NCBI GenBank assembly: GCA_016906335.1
Contig: JADEYG010000007.1
Location: 496,001-560,000 of the forward strand
DNA length: 64,000 bases
Reading direction: 5' to 3'
From: Novakomyces olei
Lineage: Eukaryota; Ascomycota; Novakomycetes; Novakomycetales; Novakomycetaceae
Shown here in pieces: positions 1 through 12,473 of the stretch (position 1 is its first letter; each line of letters starts with the position of its first letter). Below the pieces are notes generated by a model. It did no database searches. It saw nothing but the letters and a program-made list of their open reading frames with translations, and had not been told where the DNA came from. Both the position numbers and the translations under genes were made by a program.

Positions 1-3000
1 AAACTGCGTAAAATTGGATTTAGGAGTCCACACAAATTTTCGCAGGTCAGAGTACCGATACTTATGCTGTATTAAACGCATCTTGTTGTGATGCGCTTTT
101 TGTATCGAAGAAAGCCAGCGAAACAATTCGTCTGGGTTACCAATAGTGGCAGACAGGGCAGTAATGGGGCAGGCAGTAAATAATAAGAGCTGCTCCCAGA
201 TAGCACCGTCTTCATTTTCTCCTAAGCCCAGACTGTGAACTTCATCAAACACGATACGCTTTATCCTCGGTGTCCATTCACGGGCTAATGCCGGAGACAG
301 AACCATGTTTTGTAAAACTTCGGGGACAGTTACCAAAATCTGACAGCCTTCAGGATCATTGTTTGTGTACTCGGGCATTCCTACGGCCCAGACAGTTTTG
401 CCGGCAAACGGGTATTGCTTTGAAAATCGTGCATAAATTTCAGCTGCAATCTGATTCACAAGAGCCTTCGACGGAGCAATGTAAACCAGTATACCCGAGT
501 CATCTGCACGCAAAATTTGTTCCATTGAATAGAAAGAAATAAAAGTTTTACCCGCAGAAGTTGGAGCCACAACAAGCACCGATTCATTCTTATCCAATGC
601 ATCCAGTGTCTCCCGTTGCCACTTGTCAGGGTCAAAAGCAACACGATGATCAGGCGCGCTCTCCATGTTTCTCTCCATGTAATGGCCACAGTGAAGGAGC
701 TGAAAAGTCACAGACGTATATGGTACCTCAAGGTCGGCATCTTCATCGTCCAATTGAGGAATAGCAAACTGAAAATTCAGCTCTCTTTTTGGAGACGTTT
801 CCTTCTTTTCAATCGCGTCTGAAAGACCAAGAGCTCTTAGTGTCTGATTTAGTGCATCATAAATTGTGGCCGTTAAATCTGCTCTGTTGTACAATTCACC
901 TACTGCATTGAAAATCTCGACCGCCCAATATATGTTCTTCTCTTTATCATCTTCATCTTGGCAAAATCGTGCCCAAATAAATAGCATGATTTGTATACGA
1001 TATAATCGCATCTCCAAATCTATTGAAATATCACGCTCTCGGCCTTGTTCCAGAATCTGTGTCAAACGGGCGAGTCGTCTTTGTAAATCCTTAATGCGTG
1101 CGAGCTCTTGGCGCAAGTCACGCCATAGCGAAATCGATTTGTTTTCTAATTTATCCGCCTTTCGTGCCGCATTTTCTAGCCTAATTTGATCAGCCTTCGA
1201 AAGCTTGGGAGCTTTTTCCTTCTTTTCTTTCTTGTTGCTTTTACTTCCTGGCTTTTCCTTCGTCTCTTTTGTAGGTAGAGGCGTCTTCACGTTCGTAGAT
1301 ACCGGAACTTTGGAGCTGCCAGGAAGAATAGAAATACGGCTCAAAGACCGGCCTCTAGCTCCAGTCAAGGAGCTTGCGTATTTTTGGATATAGCTCATAA
1401 ATGCTTGATCCTGCTTTCTTGCACGACCCATTAAACGACGATCCTTTCGCGGATCCCCTGTTTTGACTGCTTTAATCGCATTAAGGTTTTTTGGCTTTCT
1501 AGCGACCTGGGGTGTCACAGATCCAAAGTCGATATACTTTATATCCGACTCTGTCGGCTCTTCAGTCTCCCACTCTGATTGCACGTCAAACTCTACGTCT
1601 TCAAACAGTCTAGCAAACAGGTCATCTTCATACGGCAAAAGGCTCTTTGCCGAAATATGTTGAAATTCTCTCCTCGGCTCGGATACTACATTCGAGTGAA
1701 CTTCAATCGCCAAACTTGAAACGTCAGTCACATTCGAAAATCCGGCAAGTTCCTGTAAAGTTTTGAAGGAGTCAGAGACGGATGGCGGAACATCAAATTT
1801 GCCTTGACTGAGCTGAAGAGCCATGATCGCAAAAAGCCGGCCATCAAAAACAAACCCAATATCGTCGGATGTCCCGGTCAAATCTTTACTCGTGGCGCCT
1901 TTGACTGAAGAATCCAGAAAAGGAATATATCCAGCGAGGAACTTTCCAAGTGGTGCTGTACTCAGAGACGGAACAGATGCAAAGCATCGGTGAGTCAATG
2001 GCAAATATTGCGCTACAGCATACTGTAGCAAAACAGCCTTAGCCAATGCTTCATTCTCCTTGTTAAACGATGTATAGGCTTTGACAGACGCCGCCAGTAT
2101 AAACTGTGACGGCTTATCTGCAATAGAGTCGTGGTCAATTTCTGGAGTATGGGCGAACTCGATCTTATCCAGTACGCTTGCCCTTGCTGAACGGAGTTCA
2201 TGAACGTTGAAGTTTTCCAAACCATCGTTTTGGAATGAAAAACATTTGATCTGCAACAAACGCAAAAATCAGTGAAGTCCACAAAAATATAAAATATTTC
2301 AAAAAAAAAATCATTACCTTTCCGTCCTGAATATCAAATGATTCGATAAATACAATTGTCCGGTATAGCTGGAAATATTCAAGGGAAAAAGACTCTAGAG
2401 CAAATGAGTTCTCCTTGTTGCTTAGACTGGACCCGTCAGACGCCAACATGGTGTACGGCTTGTAAATGCGTACATGTTGAAGCCATGCCGGATCCGTTGT
2501 ACACGTAAATGAGTAACATGGTATTTTTAAAGCGTGCTTTATATGAAAGCATAAAGCTGATCGAGCTAGAACAAGCGCATTGTCTCGCAAACCATTATCG
2601 TTACCACGAAATACTCGTTCAAACTCTTTTATGTAGTGAGTAATAGTTTATTTTAATAATAACAATCTTACCGTCAAAGAAAATAACATGAAACTGGCAC
2701 TTGCGGCTAGTGAACTCGTTCAAAATCCACTCGAGTCTCTCTATAGCGTGAAGAAGCTGGATACCATCGTTTCCAAGACAGAGAAATGGATCCGTCGCCA
2801 GATACGACACAAGTGCGTCACCGTGAATGAAAAATCTAAATTGGTTAAAATGAAACAAACTTAACGCAATAGAATGAAAAGATGTAATAGGCGGCAGTTT
2901 TAAAACTTGCTTCGCCAAGTTGTTATGCAAAGGGTTTTAGGTATAGAACCTATCTTGAAAAAGGAAAATAAGCTTACAAGTCTGCACCGACGACGTCGTC

Positions 3001-3081
3001 AACCAAATCCAGGAAAGACGGAACCAATTTCGACAAAGAGCTGTAAAATCCCCTGACTGAGGGGCTTACATCTAAAGTCAT
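1..3081 (-). CDS. DDX60-like DExH-box RNA helicase, N-terminal part (cut by window start)
   Basis: Putative superfamily 2 Ski2-like helicase of the DDX60 group, a cytoplasmic ATP-dependent RNA helicase family. Inferred exons on the minus strand are 3081-2978, 2835-2672, 2625-2318 and 2250-1, giving 942 codons before the sequence runs out. The N-terminus (FFIHGDALV, then a long alpha/beta stretch) resembles the PIN-like region at the start of DDX60 proteins. A lysine-rich linker follows, then helicase domain 1 with Walker A APTSAGKT near residue 750, DEVH near 859 and LSATIGNPDE near 889. Helicase domain 2 and the C-terminal cassette should lie before position 1. The first ATG is at 3081 and all three introns preserve frame (142, 46 and 67 nt). 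The helicase core is certain; the DDX60 assignment rests on the N-terminal region and the DEVH box and is likely rather than proven. Ski2 itself is less likely because the N-terminus differs. Confidence 0.85.
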
Positions 3082-3825
3082 GGCACTAAATCCTTTCACA
3101 AAAGACTCGATCAAGCCTTGGGTCTTCGTACGCAACGAGACTCAAACTTGAACTAGATCTTTTCAAAAGGAAGAATTGCACTTCAGTTGGTTGAGTCAAG
3201 AAATGGAATTAAGATTTATATTTTTAGAGAAATATTGGTATAGAAAAATTATTAAAGAAAAATTATTATAAAAAAATTATTGGAGAAGAATCATTGGAGA
3301 AGAATTATGTAAGAGAAGATACAATATAGTGTACCCAGATAATTTATCCCAATTGCAATTAAATAGAGTTTGCAAGTTATGCTAGAGGCCGAATCTGGGA
3401 GATTGAGATTATGAATCGCGAGCGACAAGTTAGGGTGTTCTGTCCAACTTTTTATACGAAATGGATTACTTCACATCGCTAAAGAAAACGACGAGATCGG
3501 CATTGGGGTAATTTGATTGTGGTTCAGAAAGATAAAGAATACGTGTGTCTGCCTGTCATTGGCAAAAATTTACCGTAGTCGTCTGTGAAGAAAATTTCTC
3601 TGGTGGATAATTGGCCTATTGTACCTTCATTTATTGACCCGCTTTTCGTTTGAAGAGCAGGCATTGCTCAACTGCACAATAAATTTTGTTTTTGTTTTTG
3701 GACGGAAAATCGAGACGGGGCCGGCACAAAAACAAAAGGCTTCAAACCTCTATCTTGGCCAGTGCTTTACATTTAAGCCGTAAGGGCTTTTGACTTTTTT
3801 TCTTGAATAAGGCCCTTATCACTTT
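3082..3825. other. Intergenic region, divergent promoters
   Basis: This gap of about 740 bp lies between the divergent helicase and histidine phosphatase genes and presumably carries both promoters. No coding frame is convincing. An AT-rich stretch at about 3225-3315 contains imperfect repeats of AAAATTATT and GGAGAAGAAT. Confidence 0.5.
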
Positions 3826-4842
3826 ATGGTGGAGCCGTCTGCAGTTTTTTTCGTTAGACATGGTACTAGGTTAGACCAACAGGATTCAGTATGGCTTGCT
3901 AATGCTGCGACACCATATGACCCGCCTTTGACCTCGTCCGGCGTATTGCAATCGCAGAAAGCCGGTGCACAAATATATGATCAAGTGCGATTATCGGATC
4001 TACCGTTTCGTGACGCAGATCTGTCCGATTTCTATATTCATACGAGTCCGTTCAGACGATGTGTGGAAACGGCAAAGTCTATTGCTCAGGGAATGGTAAC
4101 AGCGAGCAATGAAACTTTCCCCTCAAAAATTCCCTGTGTGACAGTTGATTCTTTTCTTGGTGAATGGCTGAACCCCGAATATTTCGAGGATATGTCTCCC
4201 CCACCTCCCACTTCCAGCCTTTCACGGTCGGCAATGGCGCATTTGCGAGTTTTCCGGTCTAACAAAGGTTTCAATGCGCATAAGCTGGTTGAGTCTCTAC
4301 GCAGTGGAGGCCAGAGCGATGGCTCCAAGTCTGACAGCAGCTCTCGCTACCAAATGATCGAAGACTACAATCCAGACTCTTTTGGCGACGGTGGCAGCTA
4401 TGGTGAATCTTTTACAGCTCTGGAAAATAGAGTGATCGATGGATTCAGCCAACTTCTTAATTATCACAAGGATTTGGCTGCCAAGCGGTCGAACGGCCGC
4501 CCTTCCATTGTCGTATTAGTAACTCATGCAGCAGCTTGTAGAGCTCTCACTCAGTTGCTTACAGGACGTGCGGTGCTTCACGATTTTGCTTTTACCGCTC
4601 TGTCTATGGCAATACGTGACCCGTCGGCGAACGCCAAGACAGATGGAATTTCACGTAATGATCTGCGCGAGAGATTAAAGGATGATTTTGAATTAAAGCT
4701 AAATGCCTCAGAGATGCATCTGATCCGATCTGCAGTTTCAACACCCGTAATTTTACCTTCAAATTCGCCTTCAGAAGGTCTTTGGAGGTCTCGAAGTACG
4801 TCGATCTCGTCAATGAGCAACACACCAAGTACCTTACATTAG
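3826..4842 (+). CDS. Histidine phosphatase (phosphoglycerate-mutase-like) family protein
   Basis: Single-exon gene of 338 residues starting at the first ATG. The catalytic histidine motif of the branch 1 histidine phosphatase fold, FVRHGTR, lies at residues 9-15. The second histidine block, VLVTHAAACRAL, is near residue 233, and a FLGEW acid-containing segment sits between them, so the catalytic core looks complete. The middle and C-terminus are serine-rich and variable. Fungal relatives include Tfc7-like and other poorly characterised PGM-fold proteins; substrate cannot be assigned, and a true glycolytic mutase is unlikely because the length and flanking motifs differ. Its stop codon is only 49 bp from the stop of the convergent ALG1 gene, so the two transcripts probably overlap at their 3' ends. 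Confidence 0.85.
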   Translation: MVEPSAVFFVRHGTRLDQQDSVWLANAATPYDPPLTSSGVLQSQKAGAQIYDQVRLSDLPFRDADLSDFYIHTSPFRRCVETAKSIAQGMVTASNETFPSKIPCVTVDSFLGEWLNPEYFEDMSPPPPTSSLSRSAMAHLRVFRSNKGFNAHKLVESLRSGGQSDGSKSDSSSRYQMIEDYNPDSFGDGGSYGESFTALENRVIDGFSQLLNYHKDLAAKRSNGRPSIVVLVTHAAACRALTQLLTGRAVLHDFAFTALSMAIRDPSANAKTDGISRNDLRERLKDDFELKLNASEMHLIRSAVSTPVILPSNSPSEGLWRSRSTSISSMSNTPSTLH

Positions 4843-4891
4843 ATTGTTAATACCGTAAGGTATAATGTGCTGATGACCTAGAACAAAATTT

Positions 4892-6595
4892 TCAATTAAT
4901 ATATTCTTTTACTGTCTTGTTCCAATTTAGATCCCATTTATTTTGGGATTCTTTTAAGGCACCCTTTTTCAGCTTGTCGAGTTGTCCTTCGCGGCCTTTT
5001 GAGACTAGCGACTGCAAAAGCTGTGCTAAGCCTGTAGCATCTTGGAAAAGTACACCGTTCTCATTTTCGTACACAAGCTCGCTAATTCTTTATACAGTTA
5101 GAAAAAATATTTTGATTGCAATTAATTGTGATTATGAAAAAGGCCTGATATAAATAGAAAAATGGGCTAAAGTCCTCAATAAGCAGCATAAATAAAGATC
5201 ATAAGAATCAATAAATAGGCAAAACAGAATAAAAATAGGACAGATTTGGTTGTCAAGTCACTTACGCAGGGAACTTTAGGCTAGCAACAGGCACACCACA
5301 CCCAAACATATCCAAAATTTTCATGGGCAAGTCGACACCGCTTGAACTATAGTGCAAAGATACACCAAAATCTGCACAAGCCAAAAACAGTGGGTAGTCT
5401 GCGGCTTTTAGCCATATTGTTCGCACCTGCACTTTGTTGAGATTCATGCACTTGATAATCGCTTCATATTCTGCTTTCTGAGGGCCTTTTCCTGTAATAA
5501 ATACATCCAATGCAGGGGTATCCATGGTCTTATCGTACTTTGCAAGAGCGTCAAGCAGTATCTGTATATTTTCGTCGGGTGTCCAAGACGTTGCCGTAAC
5601 CAAAATGCGACTTGAAGGTTGTACTTTGAAGCCATAACGCGCCTCAAAGTTAGTAAGATACTTTTTTTTCTCACTCGGCGAAATGACTCGAAAATGATCT
5701 GCTGGTCGATCGTGCAAAACTATTGTACGCCGGGCACCCAAAGTCCTCAACTTCTCTTTCATTGCTTTTGTAACGGTCAAATTCAAGTCGGAGATAGTTG
5801 CAAAACGAGTCTCGTACCAGCGTGATAATCTACATAAGGGGCTCGACTCTCCAACTTTGAGAGCAAGTATTGACCAGCCAAAGTTGTGCCAGTCAACGAT
5901 CAGCTTGCTCTTGAATAAAAGACATGCTAGATATGCTAAAGCAAGTGTAGGGAGAGCCGGAGGATTCTGACGTCAAATGATTAGTTAATTTATTTATAAC
6001 ATTTTTGACAGACAGGAAACGAACGAAAAGAAAAACAAATGAAATGGCAATCCACCAAAAAAAAAACAAAAACTAAAAAACTAAAATAAGCGGCACAATA
6101 TTGAACAGCAGCAATTAATCAATATTAACTAATGAGCTAATGAACAGAGGCAGAAAGCCAAAATCAAACAATTAGAGCATTTATACCTGTACGAGTATAT
6201 ATTTTGGTCTGCGAAGGTGAAAAAGACACGCCATAAAAGTGAAAGCCTGCCAGAGTATCTTTACTGGCGCTAAAAGGAGTAATCGCAGGCGCGACTGCGT
6301 TGCAAATGGAAATTCAGCAAGACTGTGCAATTCAATATCGCGCTGAGACGTATCAAACAAGTCGGATCCTAATGTTAGTATTATCAATTAGAGCTTACCA
6401 CTTACCCTTGTACCCAATCAAATCGACATGAAACCCCGCCTTTGCTAAAGAGCTCGATTGGTACTGCATTCGTGGGCTTCGGCCGATATCGCCAAAGACG
6501 AGCACAGCAACGCTCTTACTCGTCGGAGTTTGCCGCCTTTGCCATACCAATGGCGCGACGAAGCCAAGAGTTATAAAGAGGACTAGCCACAACAT
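4892..6595 (-). CDS. ALG1: Chitobiosyldiphosphodolichol beta-1,4-mannosyltransferase
   Basis: Adds the first mannose to GlcNAc2-PP-dolichol on the cytosolic face of the ER, in N-glycan precursor synthesis. Exons on the minus strand are 6595-6406, 6368-6187, 5966-5266 and 5087-4892, giving 422 residues in frame. A hydrophobic N-terminal anchor (LWLVLFITLGFVAPLVW) is followed by the family hallmark FGDIGRSPRMQY. Further on are NPPALPTL, DWHNFGWS, and the C-terminal donor-site region with SGVDLPMKILDMFGCGVPV and the ENENGVLF loop, typical of family GT33. The first in-frame ATG at 6595 is chosen. Introns are 37, 220 and 178 nt. The gene looks intact and of normal length, and lies divergent from MSC2. 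Confidence 0.95.
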
Positions 6596-7221
6596 ATGCA
6601 AAGCAATTGTCCCTTATAAAAATAGCCCGGCGCTCAATAAGGCTGCCAAAGCGACAAGAACAAATCTATTTCAGTCGTAGACCGTATTCAAATGTCATAA
6701 TTGCCGGAAACGTGGACACACGCGTAATATCACTCGTTTATTGAATTCGCGACGTAGTAATATTTATTATATACAGATCCTTAAGTATTTAGTGCTAAAA
6801 TAAAATAAGGTGAAACGAAATAAAAAATAAAAAAAGCTAGCAGCTAAAAGCTACGCGTGCTATGGCTTAGATTTCGGCCGTTCTCTTTTGCCGGAAAGTT
6901 GATCTGCTAAATTGCAGCCGCTCAATGGGAGGGTAAGCTGTCGTTTCTTATATATCTCTGCTTCTGATAGCCAAGCTTCTGCTAAACTGCTTCAGAACTC
7001 GGTTATGGCCGACATTGGCCCTTCTTCCTTTAGAGCTTACTCTATTGCACATCAGCGAAGAGAGGCAAGGTACAAGTGCAAATGGGAAAGTTCCTTTAAC
7101 AGCGTCACTCGCTGCCGTTTTCACGTATCTTTTTGTCCAATCGAATCGGGCGGGAACTGCTGGCAGGGTATATATAAGATTTCAGTGCTGGCCATTTCTA
7201 AATATATAGAAACAGTTTGAT
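6596..7221. other. Intergenic region between divergent ALG1 and MSC2
   Basis: About 625 bp shared by two divergent promoters. Short open frames here have no recognisable content. A TATA-like element sits near the MSC2 end. Confidence 0.5.
7167..7178 (+). promoter_or_regulatory. TATA-like element upstream of MSC2
   Basis: The sequence GGTATATATAAG lies about 45 bp before the chosen MSC2 start codon. It matches a TATA box by eye; transcription start data are not available. Confidence 0.4.
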
Positions 7222-9134
7222 ATGGTTGCGATACGTGAAGCGCTGTGTATGCTATGGTTTATTGCACTAATGGTTGTTGCTCCTGTAATACAGCCACAAG
7301 AGCTAAGTGCATCACGGTATGATTGTCCATCTTGTTTTTATTTTTACTTCTTCTTCGCCTTCTTATACTAATGGATAGCATGATCACTCTTGTCATGGTG
7401 TGTGCTTTGGTTCCGACAAAATTGGTTATAGAGCGGATCTATACTCGAGGCGGTCAGACTACTGTGATCGGAATTGCCTTTATGTTATTGTTCCGGACTG
7501 TATTGAGCGAGTCGTATTCGCTGACAAGAATTTTGTGCCTGCCGCTATTTCCTACGTCATTCATCGTTTCCATTCTAGTGCTGGATCACTGCGGAAACTT
7601 TTCAGCAAAGAAGGAGCGTCAATCTATGCTTCTAGGCTTTGTCATTTCGCTCACATTGTTGGCGGTCGATTTTAGTCTTTTTGCGGGTTTTGTCAAAGTA
7701 TCTTTATGGCAAAGCATCGCTATTTCACTTTTGTTAATATTCTACTTCAGCCAAGAGTTTCCCATGCGTCCACTAGAGTTTGACGGTAGATTTGGAAAGC
7801 TGCTAGCTTTAATTACGATATCGGTTTTCATCATCGCCAAGACTATAGGCCTTGGTGTATCAGCATTTGATTTATTCCTCGCTTTGACCTTATACATTGG
7901 TAGGTCTATATGGAAAAAAATCCAAAATACTTACAGATCAGGCATTATAAACGGTTATTCTGCAGACGGCTCGGCAAAAACTTCCTTGAAGCTACGCGAA
8001 AATAAGTACCTTAAAAGCATTCTGTCCGACAAGGGCTCGCGCCAAATATTCTATTTTCTTATTCTAAACCTGTCGTTTATGGTTGTTCAGATGATGTATG
8101 GATACGTGACAAACTCGCTCGGTCTCATTTCCGACTCTATACATATGCTTTTTGACTGCTTTGCGCTATGCGTAGGTTTGCTGGCATCAGTAATGGCGAA
8201 ATGGCCTCCGAGTGAGCGTTTCCCATTTGGATTTTCCAAAGTCGAGACGCTCTCTGGCTTTGCCAATGCAGTTTTTCTAATGTTTATAAGCCTGAGCATT
8301 ATCGCAGAGGCCTTTCATCGTATTGTTCATCCTCAAGAGCTTTCCAACACTGGCCAATTGCTTGTCGTTAGCACCCTCGGTCTGCTTATTAACATTTTTG
8401 GCATGTTTGCGTTTAATCACGCTCATGTTCATCATGGCCACGGAGGATCTTGTGCGCATAGTCATGGTGCACCACAGGCCTCAGAAATTGTTCATGAACA
8501 CGATGTGGTCAAGCACAATCAAAATGGCCACGAGGAGCACGGCAATGGTTTCACTGACAAAAACCGTGATCATGACCACGATCATAGTCATAATCAAAAT
8601 CACAATCACAATCACGATCACAGTCACAGTCACGACCATCATCATGGCCATCAACACCATTCTCACAGTCACGCTAATGCCAATCTACATGGAATATTTC
8701 TTCATGTACTGGCAGATACAATGGGATCTGTGGGTGTAATTTTATCTACACTGCTGGTCAAAAAGTTTGGGTGGGCCGGGTTTGATCCACTAGCGTCCAT
8801 TCTCATTGCATTGCTAATATTTTTATCTGTTATTCCCCTATTGCAGTCATCAGCAAGTCAATTATTTTTGGGTCTTCCGTCCGAACACGTTTATACTCTG
8901 AAATCGGCACTGAGCGATATTAGCGTGATGCAGGGAGTGGCAAATATGGATACTCCTCGTCTATGGATGGACGGCAAAGGCGAGATTTCGGGCGTTATAC
9001 ACGTTCAAGTCAGTATCGACAGTGGTCTTGATGCAACAAAGCGGCGAATAGAGCGTCGGCTTTGTGATGAAAACAAGAATGCTACGGGTGTTCTCGTCCA
9101 GACTGACAGAGCACCTATTAATCCGCAAATGTAG
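7222..9134 (+). CDS. MSC2: Msc2/ZnT5-type zinc transporter (cation diffusion facilitator)
   Basis: Membrane transporter of the cation diffusion facilitator family that moves zinc into the ER/secretory pathway, in yeasts usually as a heterodimer with Zrg17. Exons 7222-7316 and 7379-9134 (intron of 62 nt ending ACTAATGGATAG) give 616 residues. An N-terminal hydrophobic region with several membrane spans precedes the CDF domain from about residue 265. The CDF domain carries the two metal-site motifs HMLFD and HVLAD (HxxxD). Between them is a very histidine-rich cytosolic loop at about residues 390-475, dominated by HDHDHSH-type repeats. LGLISDSIHMLFD and FGFSKVETLSGFANA are typical of the Msc2/ZnT5 branch. 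Convergent with the thiolase gene: only 69 bp separate the stops. Confidence 0.93.
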
Positions 9135-9203
9135 ACTGCATTTCGATTTTTGGAATTAATATTATGTTTGGTTTAGTTCAATTAATACATGCATCACGAT
9201 CCA

Positions 9204-10748
<1,545 letters not shown>

Positions 10749-10817
10749 TGGCGCGGTGTGGGGAATCTGGGGAAGTTCTCGGATTAGCGATAAATCCAGT
10801 AATATAAGCACCGGCCA

Positions 10818-10837
10818 GGGTTAGTTGGGGTTAGCCC
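10818..10837. promoter_or_regulatory. Telomere-like box in ERG10/KXD1 divergent promoter
   Basis: Two close AGGGTTAG/GGGGTTAG motifs lie in the 316-bp gap between divergent starts. Such TTAGGG-type boxes are bound by Tbf1/Teb1-type Myb factors in yeasts; binding here is inferred. Confidence 0.4.
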
Positions 10838-10920
10838 ATACACGAGAACCAGTGATTGCGCCTAATATTGATTGCTATTGGTTTATTTGCTATATTAGTA
10901 GGGGGGAAGGTTGAAAAATG

Positions 10921-10986
10921 AATATATAATTGATTAATTAATGATTAATTGATTAATTAATGATTAATTGATTAATTAATTAATTG
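10921..10986. repeat. AT-rich tandem repeat (TGATTAATTAA type)
   Basis: About 65 bp built from alternating TGATTAAT and TGATTAATTAA units, in the promoter gap upstream of KXD1. Confidence 0.7.
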
Positions 10987-11064
10987 AGCTGCATAATAAA
11001 ACTAGAATTTATTCAGAAAATATAGCAAAACACATGTGGCTGTAGCTCTTAAGGCATGGCGTAA

Positions 11065-11542
11065 ATGTCGGACAGCTTGGAGGACGATGGTGCTTCCCAT
11101 AATGGTCGCACGGAGGACAGGAGAAGTGAGGAGAGCTCTTCATTAGGGTCTGATGTCTCTGGTGAGAACGCTTCGCAGCCAATAGACCTCGAGCAAGAGC
11201 TGCAGCAGCGGATACGCGATGCTATTGATTGCCGGTCTACGTACGATGAGGCTCTTGTCGCGCAGGCAAAGACGTAACACCTTATTCACATTCCTCTCTA
11301 ACACTCCAAGGTCGGCAGTTTTGCACCGTGAAATGGATGCGGCTCGGGACGCTCTAGCAGTAGCAGAAAGCTCTCTCGACAGGCGGCGACGATATTTGAA
11401 GGAGGGTTTGGCAACGGCGTTCGTTGTTAAACGAGATTTAGAGGCATTGGCTAAACGCGTTGAAAAGCTGCGCAGTGCAGTAGAAGAACGGCATCCCGTG
11501 GAATATTTCAGTTCGCGCAATAAATATCACGATCAATCGTAG
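11065..11542 (+). CDS. KXD1: KxDL-motif protein (BORC/BLOC-1-like subunit)
   Basis: Small coiled-coil protein of the KXD1 family, a subunit of BLOC-1/BORC-type complexes acting on endosomes and lysosomes or vacuoles. Exons 11065-11273 and 11311-11542 (37-nt intron) give 146 residues. The N-terminal third is acidic and disordered. The rest is helical and contains VVKRDLEALAKRVEKLR followed by EERHPVEYF. This matches the hallmark KxDL segment and the following basic helix ending in a QHPEAF-like tail seen in animal KXD1. Codon phase across the splice is exact, and the open frame in exon 2 before the junction differs, which supports the intron. Assignment relies on that C-terminal motif, since the N-terminus is not conserved in the family. 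Confidence 0.7.
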
Positions 11543-12473
11543 AATTTTTCTGCAGGAATTGCATACGACAGGCGAGTATTTTACAATTGCATTGGCCTTG
11601 TCGCCGTTTTCGCTGAATAAGGCGTTATATTACACGAAAACAGATTTGTCGCCGTATTTAGCAGGTGCGTGCCGTGCATTAGGGATAGCAAGGTCGTCAA
11701 CTCGTGGCCAGTAGCGTTTTAGTGGGACCCGTCTCGTGCATGCGCATAAAGGCGTTAAACCTTTAAAAATATATAATACAGCATATTCTAATCGTTGAAG
11801 TTGGGGTTAATACATTCAGGGTAGGAAATATACGTCGCGATACTTAAAGTAGAAAGCTTATCGTTGGAATATGAGCCTATGATCGCCTCACGTTATCTTT
11901 TGTTCATCCAATTCCCAATTCAGATTTGTTAATCGCGCGTGTCAGTTCTTGGCTTTAGCTGCACAGGATCTTGGCTTGATAATACATAGCCATACGCTGC
12001 CCAAGTGCTCCTATATCCTTTGCGGATTCAGCTGAAGCTTTCGTGAGTTTCTAATTCAAATAACTAGTCTCGTAAGAACTATTTCCAATCAATATTTAAA
12101 CATTTGTTAATACAAATATAATGTATAGCTGCACGCGCTACATGATAGATAATGGTGCGAAATAGGGTTATTCTTGTATAGTATTATAGTATTATTGTAT
12201 AGTATTATTGTATAGTATTATTGTATAGTATTATTGTTTAGTATTATTGTATAGTATTATTGTATAGTATTATTGTATATTCATTTACCGTAAATTATAA
12301 TAATATTAATATAATCCGACGCGTCGCGTAATACAGCGCAAGACGATAGGGCGCTTGTTTCGGTGTCAAAGCTTAGAAACAGCAGCAGGTAAACGCCAAT
12401 GCCATTTTGTTGCTTGTTTTAAACGCGTCCGCTAACGTGGCACTCTGACCTGTGTACCTCTCATTAATGAATC
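11543..12473. other. Intergenic region with tandem repeat
   Basis: About 930 bp between two plus-strand genes. Apart from the repeat at 12177-12281 no firm feature was found. A minus-strand segment at about 11960-12047 reads 28 codons of fairly protein-like sequence ending in a stop, but no upstream exon could be attached. Confidence 0.45.
12177..12281. repeat. Tandem repeat, unit about TATAGTATTATTG
   Basis: About seven to eight head-to-tail copies of a 13-nt unit with slight variation, upstream of CDC45. Confidence 0.85.

Noticed and set aside
8323-8739. Open frames opposite and alongside the histidine-rich loop of MSC2
   Set aside because: They are out-of-frame shadows of the CAT/CAC-rich repeat.
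11960-12047. 28-codon protein-like minus-strand segment ending in a stop
   Set aside because: A possible acceptor precedes it, but no upstream exon with an ATG could be found. Too short to call.
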